Shown here one piece after another: positions 41,176-49,799 of a stretch of DNA of 64,000 nt; position 1 is the stretch's first letter, and every line of letters starts with the position of its first letter. The notes beneath the pieces were generated by a model, which was given only the letters and a program-made list of their open reading frames with translations, made no database searches and had not been told where the DNA came from. The translations under genes and the position numbers were made by a program. The stretch comes from CAVTWH01 sp963850915 (GTDB lineage Bacteria > Actinomycetota > Actinomycetes > Mycobacteriales > Micromonosporaceae): the NCBI GenBank assembly GCA_963850915.1, contig CAWKND010000006.1, positions 577,397-641,396 on the forward strand, written 5' to 3'.

Positions 41176-42758
41176 TCGACACGACGACTGCCCCCTACCA
41201 GTCGACCGCGCCCGCCCGGCGGGACGGCTTCGGCAACCTGCTGCGGGCGGAGTGGACCAAGTTCCGGACGGTACGCGGCTGGCTCATCGGTACCGTGCTG
41301 GCCGTCCTCATCATGGTGGCGCTCGGGGTACTGACCGGTGTCAACAGCCACAGCAGCTACAGCAACGGGCCGGGTCAACCGGACACCGTCGGCCACCCGT
41401 ACGTGCCGCTCGGGCCGGGCGGGGAGGCGGTCACCGACGAGTTCTACTTCGTCCACCAGGCACTGGACGGGGACGGCAGCATCACCGCCCGGATCACTTC
41501 ACTGACCGGCGGCGCCGTGTCACAGCCCAATGGCCCCAGCGGCGACGATGTGCTGCAGCCCTGGGCGAAGGCCGGACTGATCATGAAGGACGGTACGAAG
41601 CAGGGCTCGGCGTACGCGGCCATCATGCTCACCGGCGCGCACGGGGTACGGATGCAGCACAACTACACCGGGGACATCGCCGGGCCGGCCGGTACCGTCA
41701 CCCCCGACTCACCGCGCTGGCTACGGCTGACCCGTGCCGGCGACACGGTCACCGGGTACGCCTCGACCGACGGCAGCACGTGGACCACCGTGGGTACCGT
41801 GCGGGTCGCCCTGCCCCGGGTCACGCAGGCCGGTCTGTTCGCCGCGTCGCCACCCCGCTCGGTCACCACCCAGCACCTCGGCGGCGGTGGCTCGGTCACC
41901 GGTGGGCCGGCCGTGGCGACCGCCGTCTTCGACAACCTCGAACGGCAGGGCAACTGGGCCGGCGGCGACTGGAGCGCCGAGCAGGTGAAGACGCCCGACC
42001 CGAACGACCCGGAAGGCCCGGCGGACGGGCTGGGTGCGCTGCACCAGTCGGGCACCACGCTCACTGTCACCGGGGCCGGCGACATCGTTCCGGATGTCTC
42101 CGGCGTCGGCACCCCGATCGAGCAGACCCTGGCCGGCGGCTTCGGAGCGCTGATCGTGCTGGTGGTACTGGGCGCCCTGTTCATCACCACGGAGTACCGT
42201 CGCGGCCTGATCCGGACCACGCTGGCGGCCAGCCCGCGTCGCGGTCGGGTACTGGCGGCGAAGGCGGTCGTGCTCGGTACGGTCACCTTCCTGGTCAGTC
42301 TGCTGGCCGCCGCGATTACCGTGCCCCTCACCGTGCACCTGTTGCGCGGCAACGGAAACTTCATCTACCCGATCGGCTGGTCGACACAGGTGCGGGTGGT
42401 CGCCGGGACGGCCGCGCTGCTGGCTGTCGGATCGGTGCTCGCCCTCGCGGTCGGTACCATCCTGCGGCGCAGCGTGGCGGCGGTGGCCACGGTGGTGGTG
42501 CTCATCGTGCTGCCCTACATCCTGGCCACCGCCGGGGTACTGCCGGCCGGGCCGGCCGAGTGGCTGCTGCGGGTCACCCCGGCCGCCGGCTTCGCGATCC
42601 AGCAGAGCATGCCGGAGTACCACCAGGTCAGCCAGGCGTACACGCCCGTGTTCGGGTTCTACCCGCTGGCACCCTGGGCCGGCTTCGCCGTGCTGTGCGG
42701 GTACGCCGTCGTCGCGCTCGGGCTCGCCTCGTACCTGCTGCGCCGGCGGGACGTATGA
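41172..42758 (+). CDS. ABC-2 permease with a large extracellular concanavalin-like domain
   Basis: 528 residues. One membrane helix (about 36-56), then about 255 extracellular residues (60-315) with a DUF1349/LamG-like beta-sandwich pattern (LQPWAKAGLIMKDGTKQGSA, PRWLRLTRAGDTVTGYASTD, VTQAGLFAAS), then five helices of the ABC-2 permease core with the loop TTEYRRGLIRTTLAASPRRG. The ATG overlaps the ATPase stop (ATGA). The extracellular insertion between helices 1 and 2 is uncommon and may bind the substrate or a cell-wall polymer. Confidence 0.88.
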   Translation: MIDTTTAPYQSTAPARRDGFGNLLRAEWTKFRTVRGWLIGTVLAVLIMVALGVLTGVNSHSSYSNGPGQPDTVGHPYVPLGPGGEAVTDEFYFVHQALDGDGSITARITSLTGGAVSQPNGPSGDDVLQPWAKAGLIMKDGTKQGSAYAAIMLTGAHGVRMQHNYTGDIAGPAGTVTPDSPRWLRLTRAGDTVTGYASTDGSTWTTVGTVRVALPRVTQAGLFAASPPRSVTTQHLGGGGSVTGGPAVATAVFDNLERQGNWAGGDWSAEQVKTPDPNDPEGPADGLGALHQSGTTLTVTGAGDIVPDVSGVGTPIEQTLAGGFGALIVLVVLGALFITTEYRRGLIRTTLAASPRRGRVLAAKAVVLGTVTFLVSLLAAAITVPLTVHLLRGNGNFIYPIGWSTQVRVVAGTAALLAVGSVLALAVGTILRRSVAAVATVVVLIVLPYILATAGVLPAGPAEWLLRVTPAAGFAIQQSMPEYHQVSQAYTPVFGFYPLAPWAGFAVLCGYAVVALGLASYLLRRRDV

Positions 42759-43531
42759 AGCCCGCTCTGCACGCGGAGTGGACCAAGCTGCGTACCGTCG
42801 CCGGCCCCGGCTGGCTACTACTGGCGGCCGTCGTCGCGACCGTGGCGCTGAGCGCTGCTGCGGATGCTGCGGTGCGCTGCCCGGCGGCCGGGTGCGCGGT
42901 GGACACCACGAAGCTCAGCCTCACCGGCGTACAGCTGGGCCAGGCGGTCGTCGCCGTACTGGCGGTACTCACGGTCGGCAGCGAGTACAGCACCGGGATG
43001 ATCCGTACCACGCTGGCGGCGGTACCCCGGCGGGCGCTGCTGCTGGCGGCGAAGGCGGTGACCCTGACCGGCCCGGTACTGCTCGCCGGTACCCTCGCCG
43101 TTCTCGGTTCGGTACTGGCCGGGCGGCTGATCCTGCCCGGCCGCGGCTTCACCGGCACGCAGGGGTACCCACCGCTGTCCCTGACCCACGGGCCGACGCT
43201 GCGCGCGGCCGGCGGAACGGTGCTCTACCTCGCGCTCATCGCGCTGTTGAGCCTCGGGATCGCTGTGCTGGTCAGAGATTCGGCGGCGGCCATCGGCCTG
43301 GTCCTGGGTCTGCTCTACCTCTTCCCGATCGTCATCGCGGTCATCCACGACGCGCACTGGCGACGCCACCTGGAGCAGCTCGCTCCGGGCAACGCCGGGC
43401 AGGCCATCCAGACCACCGTCGGGGTGCACGCGCTGCCGATCGGCCCGTGGGCCGGGCTCGGCGTGCTCACCCTCTGGGCCGCCGGCGCACTGCTGGCCGC
43501 CGGCCTCGTGCTGCGGCTGCGCGACGCCTGA
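42755..43531 (+). CDS. ABC-2 permease
   Basis: 258 residues with six membrane helices and the same 'SEYSTGMIRTTLAAVPRRAL' cytoplasmic loop as its partner, but only a short extracellular loop (about 30 residues, with two Cys: RCPAAGC) where the partner has a full domain. It overlaps the partner's stop (ATGA). Together they likely form a heterodimeric exporter with the ATPase. Confidence 0.9.
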   Translation: MKPALHAEWTKLRTVAGPGWLLLAAVVATVALSAAADAAVRCPAAGCAVDTTKLSLTGVQLGQAVVAVLAVLTVGSEYSTGMIRTTLAAVPRRALLLAAKAVTLTGPVLLAGTLAVLGSVLAGRLILPGRGFTGTQGYPPLSLTHGPTLRAAGGTVLYLALIALLSLGIAVLVRDSAAAIGLVLGLLYLFPIVIAVIHDAHWRRHLEQLAPGNAGQAIQTTVGVHALPIGPWAGLGVLTLWAAGALLAAGLVLRLRDA

Positions 43532-43554
43532 ACCGTCGCCCTACGGCCAGGCCG

Positions 43555-43683
43555 CCCGTTCGACCAGTTCCCCCGTTCGACCAGTTCCCCGTTCGACCAG
43601 CCGCCCGTTCGACCAGCCCCCGTTCGACCAGCCGCCCGTTCGACCAGCCGCCCGTTCGACGGGTTAGGCGGTCGAACGGGCGG
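43555..43683. repeat. Seven tandem 13-bp cores capped by an inverted copy, likely terminator
   Basis: Seven copies of CCCGTTCGAC (the first six extended by CAG), spaced 15-18 bp apart, follow the permease stop. The last direct copy (CCGCCCGTTCGAC, 43648-43660) pairs perfectly with an inverted copy (GTCGAACGGGCGG, 43671-43683) around a 10-nt loop. The 13-bp hairpin would end the ABC operon. The direct repeats before it could each compete for the inverted arm. Confidence 0.85.
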
Positions 43684-43823
43684 ACCAGTCGGGGTTGACC
43701 ATCGTGAATCGGTGGCCGGCAGTTCAGCAGACTGATAGCGCACTGCAACGTGATGGTTGCTCTTTTGCTACAACGCCATGTCAGGGCGTGCCAATCAGCC
43801 GCGTTTGGGGCAGACTGCGCTGC

Positions 43824-46598
43824 GTGGGACAGTCGCGGTCACCCTCCCCTCTCGGCCGGACGGACCTGATCGAGTCCGCGCGCGCCCAGCTGGGGGCTGG
43901 GCACAGCGTCCTGGTGTACGGCCCGGCCGGCATCGGGAAATCCACCATTCTCGACACTCTCGCGCTGGCTGTACGCCGTGGTGAAGGCAGTGCCCGGCCG
44001 GCGGTACTGCGTGCCGCCGCCGCCGAGGTGGAGTCCGGCCTGCCCTACCTCACCCTGGTCGACCTGTTCGGTGGGGCGCTCGCCGAGCACGGTTCGCTGC
44101 TGCCTGGGCACCTGCGCGCCGCCCTGGACGCGGCGCTGCTGCGCACCGCTCCGCCGGCCAGCGCACAGGACGAGCTGGCGGTACGCCTGGCCGTCCTCGA
44201 ACTGGTCCGGGTACTGGCCAACGTGGCACCGCTGCTGATCGTGCTGGACGACGCGCAGTGGGTGGACGAGCCGAGCGTCGCGGTACTGCGGTTCGTCGCG
44301 CGGCGGGTGGTCGGCCTGCCGGTACGCGTGCTGGCCGCCGAGCGTACGAGCGCCACCGGGCAGTTGCCCACGCGGACCGACCTGCTGCCACCGCCCTCCG
44401 CCGAGCTGCCCGTCCAGCCACTGCGCACCGAGGAGCTGGACGCGCTGCTGCGCCAGCGATTCGGCACCGCACTGACCCGCCAGACGCTGGCCCGGATCGG
44501 GGCGGCGTGCGACGGCAACCCGCTCTTCGCGGTCGAGTTGGGGCGGGCCGCCATCGAGCACGGCGAGCCGGCCGCCGCGGTGGAGCCGCTGCCCGTACCC
44601 GATCGGCTGCGCCGGCTGCTCTCCGCCCGGCTGGCCGCGCTGCCCGGCGAGACCATGCCCGCGCTGCTGCTCGTCGCCGCCGCGGCGCGCCCGACCCGGG
44701 CGCTGCTGGAGCGTGGCGGGGTCGCGGTCGACGACGACCTGGCCGCCCCGGTCGGCGCCGGCGTACTGAAGATCGGGCCGGAGTACATCGGCTTCGCCCA
44801 CCCGCTGCTGCGCGAGATGGTCTACGCCGACGCGGTACCCGCCGCCCGGCTGGCCGCGCACGCCAAGCTGGCCACGGTGGTGGACGATCCGGTGGAGCGG
44901 GCCCGGCACCTGGCGCTGGCCCGGCCGCACCCGGACGAGAGCCTGGCCGACACGCTCGCCGACGCGGCCGCGGTGGCCCGTCGCCGGGGCGCCCCGCACA
45001 TCGCCACCGACCTGGCTCGGGAAGCCGCCGAGCGCACCCCCGATCCCTACCGCGCGGCGAAGCGCCGGCTGGAGGCGGCCCGGCACGCCTACGCCGCCGG
45101 CCTGATCCCCGAGGCGCAGGAGCTGGCCGGCGCGGCGATGCGCGGCGCGGACGGCTCCGACGAGGCCAACCGGCGTACCCGCGTCGGCGCCCGGCTGCTG
45201 CTGATCGACCTGGTCGGGCAGGACTGGTCGCGGGTCGGGCCGCTGCTGGACGCCGCGTTCTTCGACGCCGAGGAGGTACCCGAGCTGGCCGCCCGGGTAC
45301 GCCTCTACCGGGCCTGGAAAGCCGACTACGACGGCGACATCGAGGCCGCGCTGATCGAGCTGAAGCTGGCCGAGCCGCTCGCCGAAGCGGCCGAGGCCAC
45401 CGACGTACTGGTCGAGATCCTCGCGCTGCGCGGCGTGATCGAGGCGCCGATGAACATGCAGGGCAGCGAAGAGGTACTGGAGCGGGCCGCCACCCTCTCC
45501 CGTGGCCTGCCGCTCTCCTCCGGTGTGGTCACCGCGCGCCAGTGGGCCACCGGAGCACGGCTGCGCCGGGGCGACGTACCCGAGGCGGTACGCCGGGTGG
45601 AGGCGCTGCGCGTCGCCGTCGAGCGCGCCGGCACGGTGTACGACCTGGCCGGGGTACTGCACGTGGTGTCCATTGTGTACAGCCGTGCCGGTCGGGCCGC
45701 CGATGCGCTGGCCGCCGGGCGCTACTGCCTGCGCCTGTTCAGCGAGCTTGGGTTGGCCACCTACGGGCCGGGGCTGCTGGACGGGGCGCTGGTCGAGCTG
45801 GGTGGCGGAACCCTGGACGCGGCCGAGGACTATGCCCGGCAGGCGATCGCCGCGAGCGCCGACGCCGGTGACGACGAGTGGCTCAAGGCGGGGTACGCGA
45901 CGCTGGGGCAGGTACTGCTGCTGCGCGGCGATCCGGCCTCGGCCGTCGAGCACCTGCGCCGGGCCTGGCAACTGGAGCAGCGCCGGGGTCCGGTCGACCC
46001 GGCTGTGATCATCTGGCACGCGGACTACATCGAGGCACTGGTCGGCGTGGGTGCCCGGGAGGACGCGGCGGCGGTACTGGCCGAGGTACGGGCGCAGACC
46101 CACCGGCTCGGGCGGGACGTGGTCACCCTCGGACTCGACCGGGCACAGGCGCTGTTGACGGCGGCCGGTGGCGACCCGCGCGCGGCCGGCGAGCAGCTGG
46201 AGGCGGCGCTGCGTACCTGGGCCACCCACCCGTACCCGTTCGAGGTGGCGCGCGCCTGGCACGTACTCGGCGCGGTGGAGCGGCGGGCGCACCGGCGGGC
46301 CGCTGCCCGCGAGGCGTTCGGTGAGGCGCTCGGCCGGTACGCGGCGATCGGCGCGCAGCCCTGGCGGGAGGCGGTCGCGGCCGACCTGGCCCGGCTGGAC
46401 GGCGGCCGCAGCGGTTCGCTCTCCCCGACCGAGCTGCGCATCGTCGAGCTGGTCCGGCAGGGCGCCACCAACCGGGACATCGCCCGCGGCACCTTCTTGT
46501 CGATCAAGGCGGTCGAGGCGAATCTGACCCGGCTGTACCGGCGCTACGGGGTGCGCAACCGCGATCAGCTCGCGCGTACGGTGGAGAACGGCGGGTAA
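43824..46598 (+). CDS. LAL-type LuxR-family ATPase transcriptional regulator
   Basis: 924 residues, normal for large ATP-binding LuxR regulators. N-terminal NTPase with Walker A GPAGIGKST (33-41) and Walker B LLIVLDDAQWVDEPS, a long TPR-like helical middle (about 340-840), and a C-terminal LuxR HTH (SPTELRIVELVRQGATNRDI, then LSIKAVEANLTRLYRRYGVR). GTG at 43824 lies 7 nt after CAGACT, suggesting leaderless translation; an earlier ATG frame from 43695 is rejected. No biosynthetic cluster is adjacent, so the target is unknown. Confidence 0.92.
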   Translation: MGQSRSPSPLGRTDLIESARAQLGAGHSVLVYGPAGIGKSTILDTLALAVRRGEGSARPAVLRAAAAEVESGLPYLTLVDLFGGALAEHGSLLPGHLRAALDAALLRTAPPASAQDELAVRLAVLELVRVLANVAPLLIVLDDAQWVDEPSVAVLRFVARRVVGLPVRVLAAERTSATGQLPTRTDLLPPPSAELPVQPLRTEELDALLRQRFGTALTRQTLARIGAACDGNPLFAVELGRAAIEHGEPAAAVEPLPVPDRLRRLLSARLAALPGETMPALLLVAAAARPTRALLERGGVAVDDDLAAPVGAGVLKIGPEYIGFAHPLLREMVYADAVPAARLAAHAKLATVVDDPVERARHLALARPHPDESLADTLADAAAVARRRGAPHIATDLAREAAERTPDPYRAAKRRLEAARHAYAAGLIPEAQELAGAAMRGADGSDEANRRTRVGARLLLIDLVGQDWSRVGPLLDAAFFDAEEVPELAARVRLYRAWKADYDGDIEAALIELKLAEPLAEAAEATDVLVEILALRGVIEAPMNMQGSEEVLERAATLSRGLPLSSGVVTARQWATGARLRRGDVPEAVRRVEALRVAVERAGTVYDLAGVLHVVSIVYSRAGRAADALAAGRYCLRLFSELGLATYGPGLLDGALVELGGGTLDAAEDYARQAIAASADAGDDEWLKAGYATLGQVLLLRGDPASAVEHLRRAWQLEQRRGPVDPAVIIWHADYIEALVGVGAREDAAAVLAEVRAQTHRLGRDVVTLGLDRAQALLTAAGGDPRAAGEQLEAALRTWATHPYPFEVARAWHVLGAVERRAHRRAAAREAFGEALGRYAAIGAQPWREAVAADLARLDGGRSGSLSPTELRIVELVRQGATNRDIARGTFLSIKAVEANLTRLYRRYGVRNRDQLARTVENGG

Positions 46599-46616
46599 CC
46601 GTGTCGACACATCGGA

Positions 46617-46650
46617 CTGCATGCTGATACGCTCCTCTGCATAGCGATGC
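46617..46650. promoter_or_regulatory. Candidate ArgR operator (ARG box) upstream of argC
   Basis: GCATGC at 46618-46623 and the inverted repeat GCAT-AGCG-ATGC at 46638-46649 lie 20 bp apart (two helical turns), 32-64 bp before argC. Paired half-sites of this kind upstream of argC are expected for ArgR, whose gene is in the operon. The match to a consensus is only approximate. Confidence 0.5.
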
Positions 46651-46680
46651 GAGAGGCGTCGCCGTGCGGGGGGTCTGCGG

Positions 46681-47697
46681 ATGTATACGCGTGTGGCGGT
46701 GGCCGGGGCGAGTGGGTATGCCGGCGGGGAGCTGCTCCGCCTGATCGCCGGGCACCCGGGCCTGGAACTGGTTGCCGCGACGGCGCACTCGCAGGCCGGT
46801 ATCCCGCTGGGCGAGGTACACCCGCAGCTGGTGACCCTGGCCGACATCGTGCTCGCGCCCACCAACGCCGAATCGCTGGCCGGGGCCGATCTGGTGTTCC
46901 TGGCGCTGCCGCACGGCGAGTCCGCCGCGCTGGCCGCCCAGTTGCCCGCGACGGTCAAGATCGTGGACCTGGGCGCCGACTTCCGGCTGCGCGACGGTGC
47001 GGCCTGGTCGCGCTACTACGGGGGTACGCACGCGGGCACCTGGACCTACGGGCTGCCGGAGCTGCCCGGCGCCCGGCCGGCCATCGCCGAGTCGACCCGG
47101 GTGGCCAACACCGGCTGCTATGCGGTGGCCATCACGCTTGCCCTCGCGCCACTGATCGCATCCGGCCTGGCCAGTCCCGACGACGTGGTCGTGGTGGCCG
47201 CGTCGGGTACCTCCGGGGCGGGCCGGTCGGCCAAGGCGCACCTGCTGGGCAGCGAGGTGATGGGTGACCTGTCGCCCTACAAGGTCGGCGCGCACCAGCA
47301 CGTACCCGAGATCAAGCAGGCCTCCGGCGCCGGCACGCTCAGCCTGACGCCGGTACTCGCGCCGATGCCGCGGGGCCTGCTGGCCACCAGTACCCTGCGC
47401 CCGACCGACCCGGCGGCCACCGTGGCTGACATCCGCGCGGTGCTCGGCAAGGCGTACGCCGACGAACCCTTCGTCCACCTGCTGCCCGAGGGGCGCTGGC
47501 CGCACACGGCCGCCACCTTCGGCAGCAACGCCGCCCAACTCCAGGCGACGCTGGACGTCGACTCGGGCCGAATCCTGGTGGTCAGCGCCATCGACAACCT
47601 CGGCAAGGGGGCGGCGGGGCAGGCGGTACAGAACGCCAACCTGATGCTCGGCCTGCCGGAGACCGCCGGCCTGTCGGCGAACGGGATAGCACCGTGA
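46681..47697 (+). CDS. argC: N-acetyl-gamma-glutamyl-phosphate reductase
   Basis: 338 residues. NADPH-dependent third step of arginine synthesis. Cofactor loop VAGASGYAGGELLRL, catalytic Cys146 in VANTGCYAVA, and VPEIKQASG with the His of GAHQHVPE are intact. First gene of argCJBDFRGH; GGGGGG-rich ribosome site. Confidence 0.97.
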   Translation: MYTRVAVAGASGYAGGELLRLIAGHPGLELVAATAHSQAGIPLGEVHPQLVTLADIVLAPTNAESLAGADLVFLALPHGESAALAAQLPATVKIVDLGADFRLRDGAAWSRYYGGTHAGTWTYGLPELPGARPAIAESTRVANTGCYAVAITLALAPLIASGLASPDDVVVVAASGTSGAGRSAKAHLLGSEVMGDLSPYKVGAHQHVPEIKQASGAGTLSLTPVLAPMPRGLLATSTLRPTDPAATVADIRAVLGKAYADEPFVHLLPEGRWPHTAATFGSNAAQLQATLDVDSGRILVVSAIDNLGKGAAGQAVQNANLMLGLPETAGLSANGIAP

Positions 47698-47731
47698 TGA
47701 GCCTGCCCGTACCGGAGCAAGGAGAAGTTCG

Positions 47732-48898
47732 GTGAGTGTCACCGCCCCCAAGGGGTTCCGGGCGGCCGGCGTGACCGCCGGTCTCAAGCCGTCCGGCCGG
47801 CCGGACGTGGCCCTGGTCGTCAACGACGGTCCCGACGCGACAGCCGCCGGCGTCTTCACCGGCAACCGGGTGAAGGCGGCCCCCGTGCTGTGGAGTCAGC
47901 AGATCCTCAAAGGCGGCACCATCAAGGCGGTCGTGCTGAACTCGGGCGGTGCCAACGCCTGTACCGGTGCGCCCGGTTTTCAGGACACCCACGCCACCGC
48001 CGAGCACACCGCCGTCGCGCTGCGCGGCCCCCGACTCCTGCTCGGCGCGGGCGACGTGGCGGTCTGCTCCACCGGCCTGATCGGCGAGCGGCTGCCGATG
48101 GACAAGCTGCTGCCCGGTGTCAGTGCTGCCGTACGGGCACTGGCCCGCGACGGTGGACCGGCCGCCGCGCAGGCGATCATGACCACCGACACCCGACCGA
48201 AGACGACGGTCATCGCCGGTACCGGCTGGAGCGTGGGCGGGATGGCCAAGGGCGCCGGCATGCTCGCCCCGGGGCTGGCCACCATGCTGGTGGTACTCAC
48301 CACCGACGCGGTCGCCGACGCCGCGGTACTCGACAGCGCGCTGCGCGCCGCCACCCGGGTCACCTTCGACCGGATCGACTCGGACGGCTGCATGTCCACC
48401 AACGACACGGTGCTGCTGCTCGCCTCCGGTGCGTCCGGGATCGCCCCCGAGGCCGAGGAGCTGGCCGAGGCGGTCACCGCGGCCTGCCACGATCTGGCCC
48501 AGCAGTTGCTCTCCGACGCGGAGGGCGCCACCAAGGACGTCGCCATCGAGGTCACCGGCGCGGCGAGCGAGGCCGACGCGGTGCAGGTCGGCCGGGCGGT
48601 GGCCGGCAACAACCTGGTCAAGACGGCGCTGTTCGGCAACGACCCCAACTGGGGACGGATCCTGGCCGCTGTCGGTACCACGTCCGCGGTCTTCGACGCC
48701 GACCAGCTCGACGTCGCGGTCAACGGGGTCTGGGTGTGCCGGGGTGGCGCGGGCGCCGAGGACCGCTCCAAGGTGGACCTGTCCGGTCGCGCCGTGGCGA
48801 TCACCGTCGACCTGCACGCCGGTACCGAGTCCGCGACCATCTGGACCAACGACCTGTCGCACGACTACGTGCACGAGAACTCGGCGTACTCGACATGA
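47732..48898 (+). CDS. argJ: Bifunctional ornithine acetyltransferase / N-acetylglutamate synthase
   Basis: 388 residues. Transfers acetyl from acetylornithine to glutamate, recycling the acetyl group. It is made as a precursor that cuts itself before Thr184 in GLATMLVVLTTDA, after KGAGMLAP; both motifs are intact, as are SGGANACTG and NDPNWGR. GTG start after AAGGAG. Confidence 0.97.
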   Translation: MSVTAPKGFRAAGVTAGLKPSGRPDVALVVNDGPDATAAGVFTGNRVKAAPVLWSQQILKGGTIKAVVLNSGGANACTGAPGFQDTHATAEHTAVALRGPRLLLGAGDVAVCSTGLIGERLPMDKLLPGVSAAVRALARDGGPAAAQAIMTTDTRPKTTVIAGTGWSVGGMAKGAGMLAPGLATMLVVLTTDAVADAAVLDSALRAATRVTFDRIDSDGCMSTNDTVLLLASGASGIAPEAEELAEAVTAACHDLAQQLLSDAEGATKDVAIEVTGAASEADAVQVGRAVAGNNLVKTALFGNDPNWGRILAAVGTTSAVFDADQLDVAVNGVWVCRGGAGAEDRSKVDLSGRAVAITVDLHAGTESATIWTNDLSHDYVHENSAYST

Positions 48899-48911
48899 GG
48901 GTGGCTTCGAC

Positions 48912-49799
48912 ATGAGCGGGCTGTCCCGGGATCTGGAAGTGGCGCAGGCCAAGGCCGGTACCCTCATCGAGGCGCTGCCCTGGCTGGCCCGCTTCCACGG
49001 CGCCACCGTCGTGGTGAAGTACGGCGGCAACGCGATGACCTCACCCGAGTTGCGGCAGGCGTTCGCCGCCGACATGGTCTTCCTGCGCTACGCCGGCCTG
49101 AAACCCGTGGTGGTACACGGGGGTGGGCCGCAGATCTCGGCGATGTTGAAGCGGCTCGGCATCGCCAGCGAGTTCAAGGGCGGCTTGCGGGTCACCACCC
49201 CGGAGGCGATGGACGTCGTCCGGATGGTGCTCGTCGGCCAGGTCGGTCGGGAGCTGGTCGGGCTGATCAACGAGTACGGGCCGTTCGCGGTCGGCCTCTC
49301 CGGCGAGGACGCGCAGCTGTTCACCGCCGAACGGCGCAGCGCGTACGTCGACGGCCAGCCGGTCGACGTCGGCCAGGTCGGTGACGTGGCCAGCGTCAAC
49401 CTCGGGGCGGTTGCGGACCTGATCGCGGCCGGCCGGATCCCGGTCATCTCCACGGTCGCGCCGGACGCCAACGGGGTACTGCACAACCTGAACGCGGACA
49501 CCGCCGCCGCTGCGCTGGCCATCGCGGCCGGCGCCCGCAAGCTGGTGGTACTCACCGATGTCGCCGGGCTCTACACCGACTGGCCGGACGAGTCGAGTCT
49601 GGTCTCCCAGATCGGCGTCGACGAACTGGCCAAGCTGCTGCCCCGGCTGGAGTCGGGGATGGCGCCGAAGATGGAGGCGTGCCTGCGCGCCGTCCAGGGC
49701 GGGGTACCCGCCGCGCACGTGGTCGACGGTCGGGTCGCCCACTCGATCCTGTTGGAAGTCTTCACCACTGAGGGATTCGGAACGATGGTGACGCCGTGA
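48912..49799 (+). CDS. argB: Acetylglutamate kinase
   Basis: 295 residues. Phosphorylates N-acetylglutamate, the controlled step of the pathway. VVKYGGNAM, VVHGGGPQI, and NADTAAAALA are intact; the N-terminal helix (LSRDLEVAQAKAGTLIEALP) is the type that mediates hexamer formation and arginine inhibition. ATG 13 bp after argJ. Confidence 0.97.
   Translation: MSGLSRDLEVAQAKAGTLIEALPWLARFHGATVVVKYGGNAMTSPELRQAFAADMVFLRYAGLKPVVVHGGGPQISAMLKRLGIASEFKGGLRVTTPEAMDVVRMVLVGQVGRELVGLINEYGPFAVGLSGEDAQLFTAERRSAYVDGQPVDVGQVGDVASVNLGAVADLIAAGRIPVISTVAPDANGVLHNLNADTAAAALAIAAGARKLVVLTDVAGLYTDWPDESSLVSQIGVDELAKLLPRLESGMAPKMEACLRAVQGGVPAAHVVDGRVAHSILLEVFTTEGFGTMVTP

Noticed and set aside
43555..43683. CRISPR array
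   Set aside because: Units are 13 bp with 2-5 bp between, not repeats with unique 30-bp spacers, and no cas genes are near.
35132..46598. Antibiotic biosynthetic cluster
   Set aside because: Two exporters, a two-component pair and a LAL regulator are suggestive, but no biosynthetic enzyme or precursor peptide lies among them.
43839..46958. Long antisense frame opposite the LAL regulator
   Set aside because: No domain, no start site, and the plus-strand gene has full conserved motifs.
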